A DNA stretch of 30,484 nt, from the NCBI GenBank assembly GCA_903927605.1, contig CAIYNT010000122.1:1-30484 (forward strand), in the 5' to 3' direction. This document shows, in pieces, positions 28,577 through 30,484 of the stretch (the stretch's first letter is position 1; the number at the start of each line of letters is the position of its first letter). A program made the translations under genes and the position numbers. Origin of the DNA: an uncultured Holophagaceae bacterium. GTDB lineage: Bacteria; Acidobacteriota; Holophagae; Holophagales; Holophagaceae. The notes under the pieces are model-generated. The model saw only the letters and a program-made list of their open reading frames with translations, was not told where the DNA came from and made no database searches.

Positions 28577-30484
28577 CTACTTCAGTGCCTTCGCCGCCAG
28601 TTCGAGCACGTCCGTGGTGGTGACCCCTTCGTAGCCGGTCTCACCTGCCGCGTTGCTCAGCATGACGTTGCAGAATGGGCAGCCCACGGCGATGGTGGTG
28701 GCTTTCGTTTCGAGGGCTTGCTCGAAGCGCTCGTGGTTCACGCGCTTGCCCAGGTGCTCCTCCAACCAGAAGCGACCGCCGCCGGCACCGCAGCACATGG
28801 TGGCCTCGCCGTGCTTCTCCATCTCGGTGAGCTTCACGCCGGGGATGGCGTCGAGGATGGCCCGGGGGGCCGCCACCTGGCCGTTGTAGCGGCTGAGGTA
28901 GCAGGGGTCGTGGTAGGTCAGGTCCACGTCCACAGTCTGCTCCAGCTTGATCCGGCCTTCGCTGATCAGCCTGGCCACGAGTTCGGTGCCGTGCACCACC
29001 TCGAACTCGCCGCCGAAGGACGGGTACTCGTTCTTCAGCGTGTTCAGGCAGTGGGGGCAGTTGGTGATGATCTTCATCACGCCATGGCCCTTGAGGAGTT
29101 CCACATTGGCTTCCGTGGCGGTCTGGAAGAGATACTCATTGCCCAGGCGCCGGGCGGATTCGCAGGTGCAGCTTTCCTCGGTGCCGAGAATGGCGAAGGA
29201 AACCTTGGCGGCCTTCAGCAGCTTAACCAGGGCCTGGGAGACCTTCTGCCCAGCGGCATCATAGGAACCGGCACAGCCCACCCAGAACAGGTACTCCACC
29301 TCCGGGCCCTCGGCCATGGTGGGCACGTCGAGACCCGTGGCCCACTTGGCGCGGTCGGCCTGCGCGAAATTCCACGGATTGCCCTGGCGTTCCATGCCCT
29401 TGAAGGCCGTCTGAGCTTCTGCCGGGAAGTTGCTCTCCTCCAGCGTGAGATAGCGGCGCATGCCCACGAGCTTGTCCACGAAGCTGATCTGCAGGGGGCA
29501 GGCCCACTCACAGTAGCCGCAGCTGGTGCAGGCCCAGATAGTGTCCTGGCTGATCCAACCCTCCAGCTGCGCCTTGCTCCAGGGCGCGTGTTCCTCGTCG
29601 CGCTGCCATACCGAGCCTTCGGGCACGGGGCCCCCGATGAGCGGACGATCCTCGGGCACAGGCTGGTCCTGACCCATCTGATCCAGCGGCGTGGCCTTCA
29701 GGTAGTCGCGCAGGTCCGTGCCGAAATCCTTGGGCCGGAGTGGCTTGCCCGTGAGCGTGGTGGGACAGTTCTCCAGGCAGCGGCCGCACTCCACGCAGGT
29801 GTAGAAGTCGAGCATCTGCTTCCAGGTGAAGTCCTGGATCTTGTTGATGCCGAAGTGCTCGGCTTCCATGTCCATGGGCTTGAGGTTCTTGTTAGGCTCC
29901 AGCTCACGGAAGTAGATGTTGAAGACCGAGGTGAACACGTGGAAATGCTTGGAGTAGGGCAGGAAGTTGGCGAAGGTGTAGAGGATCGCCAAGTGCAGCC
30001 ACCACATGGTCTTGTAGAGCACCAGCAGGCCGGCCTGACTCGGTCCGCCCAGCCATCCGGCCACCAGGGTCCCTGCCGGTGACCAGGACGCCCACGCAGG
30101 ATGGTACATGGCCACGAAGGCCCCATCCGCCAGCAGGTCTGTGATCATGAGGCTGCCGATGAGGCTCAGGGTGGCCCAGGCATCCGCAGAGTTCTCCAGG
30201 CGCCAGGGTTTGATCACCAGGCGCCGGAAGGCGGAGAGGCCGAGACCCAGCAGCACCAGCACCTCGAAGATATCCTTGGTGGCCTGGTAGCCCAGGCCGA
30301 AGCCGCCCAGGGCCTCGGTCATGTGGAAGGCGGGGAAGAGGCCCTCGATGATGAGCCCCAGCGAGCGGAGGCTCAGCACGCAGAACCCGTAGAAGATCAG
30401 GATGTGGTAGAGGCCCGCGTATTTGTCCCGCAGCAGCCGCTTCTGGCCCAGCACCAGAGTGAAGATGCCCTTCAGCCGTTCCCA
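28577..30484 (-). CDS. membrane-bound HdrD/DsrK-like Fe-S oxidoreductase, 5'-truncated
   Basis: At least 635 residues; the frame is open to the right edge and the first helices are off-window. The visible N-terminal part has five or so hydrophobic helices resembling NarI-type cytochrome b (for example LYHILIFYGFCVLSLRSLG, and WWLHLAILYTFANFLPYSKHFHVF with candidate haem histidines). Two 4Fe-4S motifs follow (CVECGRCLENCP and CTSCGYCEWACP). Two CCG-type domains come next, with NCPHCLN, CCGAGGGR and CPFCN. This is the plan of the HdrD-related EtfAB:menaquinone oxidoreductase or FixX-like electron carriers that pass electrons to quinone. Its partners would lie upstream, outside the window. Family call firm, exact partner not. 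Confidence 0.9.
   Translation of the reverse strand, partial: WERLKGIFTLVLGQKRLLRDKYAGLYHILIFYGFCVLSLRSLGLIIEGLFPAFHMTEALGGFGLGYQATKDIFEVLVLLGLGLSAFRRLVIKPWRLENSADAWATLSLIGSLMITDLLADGAFVAMYHPAWASWSPAGTLVAGWLGGPSQAGLLVLYKTMWWLHLAILYTFANFLPYSKHFHVFTSVFNIYFRELEPNKNLKPMDMEAEHFGINKIQDFTWKQMLDFYTCVECGRCLENCPTTLTGKPLRPKDFGTDLRDYLKATPLDQMGQDQPVPEDRPLIGGPVPEGSVWQRDEEHAPWSKAQLEGWISQDTIWACTSCGYCEWACPLQISFVDKLVGMRRYLTLEESNFPAEAQTAFKGMERQGNPWNFAQADRAKWATGLDVPTMAEGPEVEYLFWVGCAGSYDAAGQKVSQALVKLLKAAKVSFAILGTEESCTCESARRLGNEYLFQTATEANVELLKGHGVMKIITNCPHCLNTLKNEYPSFGGEFEVVHGTELVARLISEGRIKLEQTVDVDLTYHDPCYLSRYNGQVAAPRAILDAIPGVKLTEMEKHGEATMCCGAGGGRFWLEEHLGKRVNHERFEQALETKATTIAVGCPFCNVMLSNAAGETGYEGVTTTDVLELAAKALK

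Noticed and set aside
28565..30082. 505-codon plus-strand frame opposite the Fe-S oxidoreductase
   Set aside because: His/Gly/Leu-rich composition without any motif; a GC-skew shadow of the real gene.

Overview
The window is high-GC (roughly 64%), densely coded, Gram-negative bacterial chromosome. Heptose kinase (LPS inner core), a TorF-type porin, a type IV prepilin peptidase, a short alpha-type glutamine synthetase and a membrane-bound HdrD-like Fe-S oxidoreductase together suggest an acidobacterium of the Holophagae (Geothrix/Holophaga-like). That placement is an inference from gene content, not proven by a marker. No rRNA, tRNA, CRISPR array or insertion sequence was seen.

Layout. 1-3521: 3' part of dnaE, then cysE and a small holin-like membrane protein. 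3550-5609 (minus): ppiA-plsC and an HEFGH membrane protein. 5766-8945: prepilin peptidase (plus), an exported alpha/beta hydrolase (minus), a diverged second copy of the prepilin peptidase 3' end, and a short family III CoA transferase. 8959-11532 (minus): methylmalonyl-CoA epimerase, yecH-like, and tmk-holB. 11622-13302 (plus): a zinc-ribbon/GYF-like protein and a secreted FxLyD-like protein. 13299-14467 (minus): Trm112-like protein and rfaE1.

14807-25673 is a nitrogen island entirely on the minus strand: NifA-like sigma54 activator, APC amino-acid permease, PP2C phosphatase, Ser/Thr kinase, glutamine synthetase, SMR-like transporter, a possible 77-aa protein, TorF porin, Amt ammonium channel and P-II protein. 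The PP2C, kinase and glnA genes abut or overlap at their stop/start codons. Four AT-rich intergenic gaps in this island carry pairs of a recurring motif, CAAWWWTGT (best copies AATGACAAWWWTGTWA), spaced 29-30 bp and all in one orientation. Upstream of the permease and of the 77-aa ORF/torF, the pair lies the same distance (92-94 and 122-123 bp) from a sigma54-type -24/-12 element. amt has a weaker version. This looks like an uncharacterised enhancer system for the local sigma54 activator, with the activator itself probably autoregulated.

25674-30484 (plus, then minus): aroF-type DAHP synthase behind what looks like a ribosome-mediated attenuator. A 24-codon leader ORF containing Phe, Tyr and Trp codons is followed by a perfect terminator ending 20 bp before aroF and by a competing antiterminator. 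Then come a DUF885-like HEVVPGH protein, a strong bidirectional terminator, and a 5'-truncated membrane Fe-S oxidoreductase running off the right edge.
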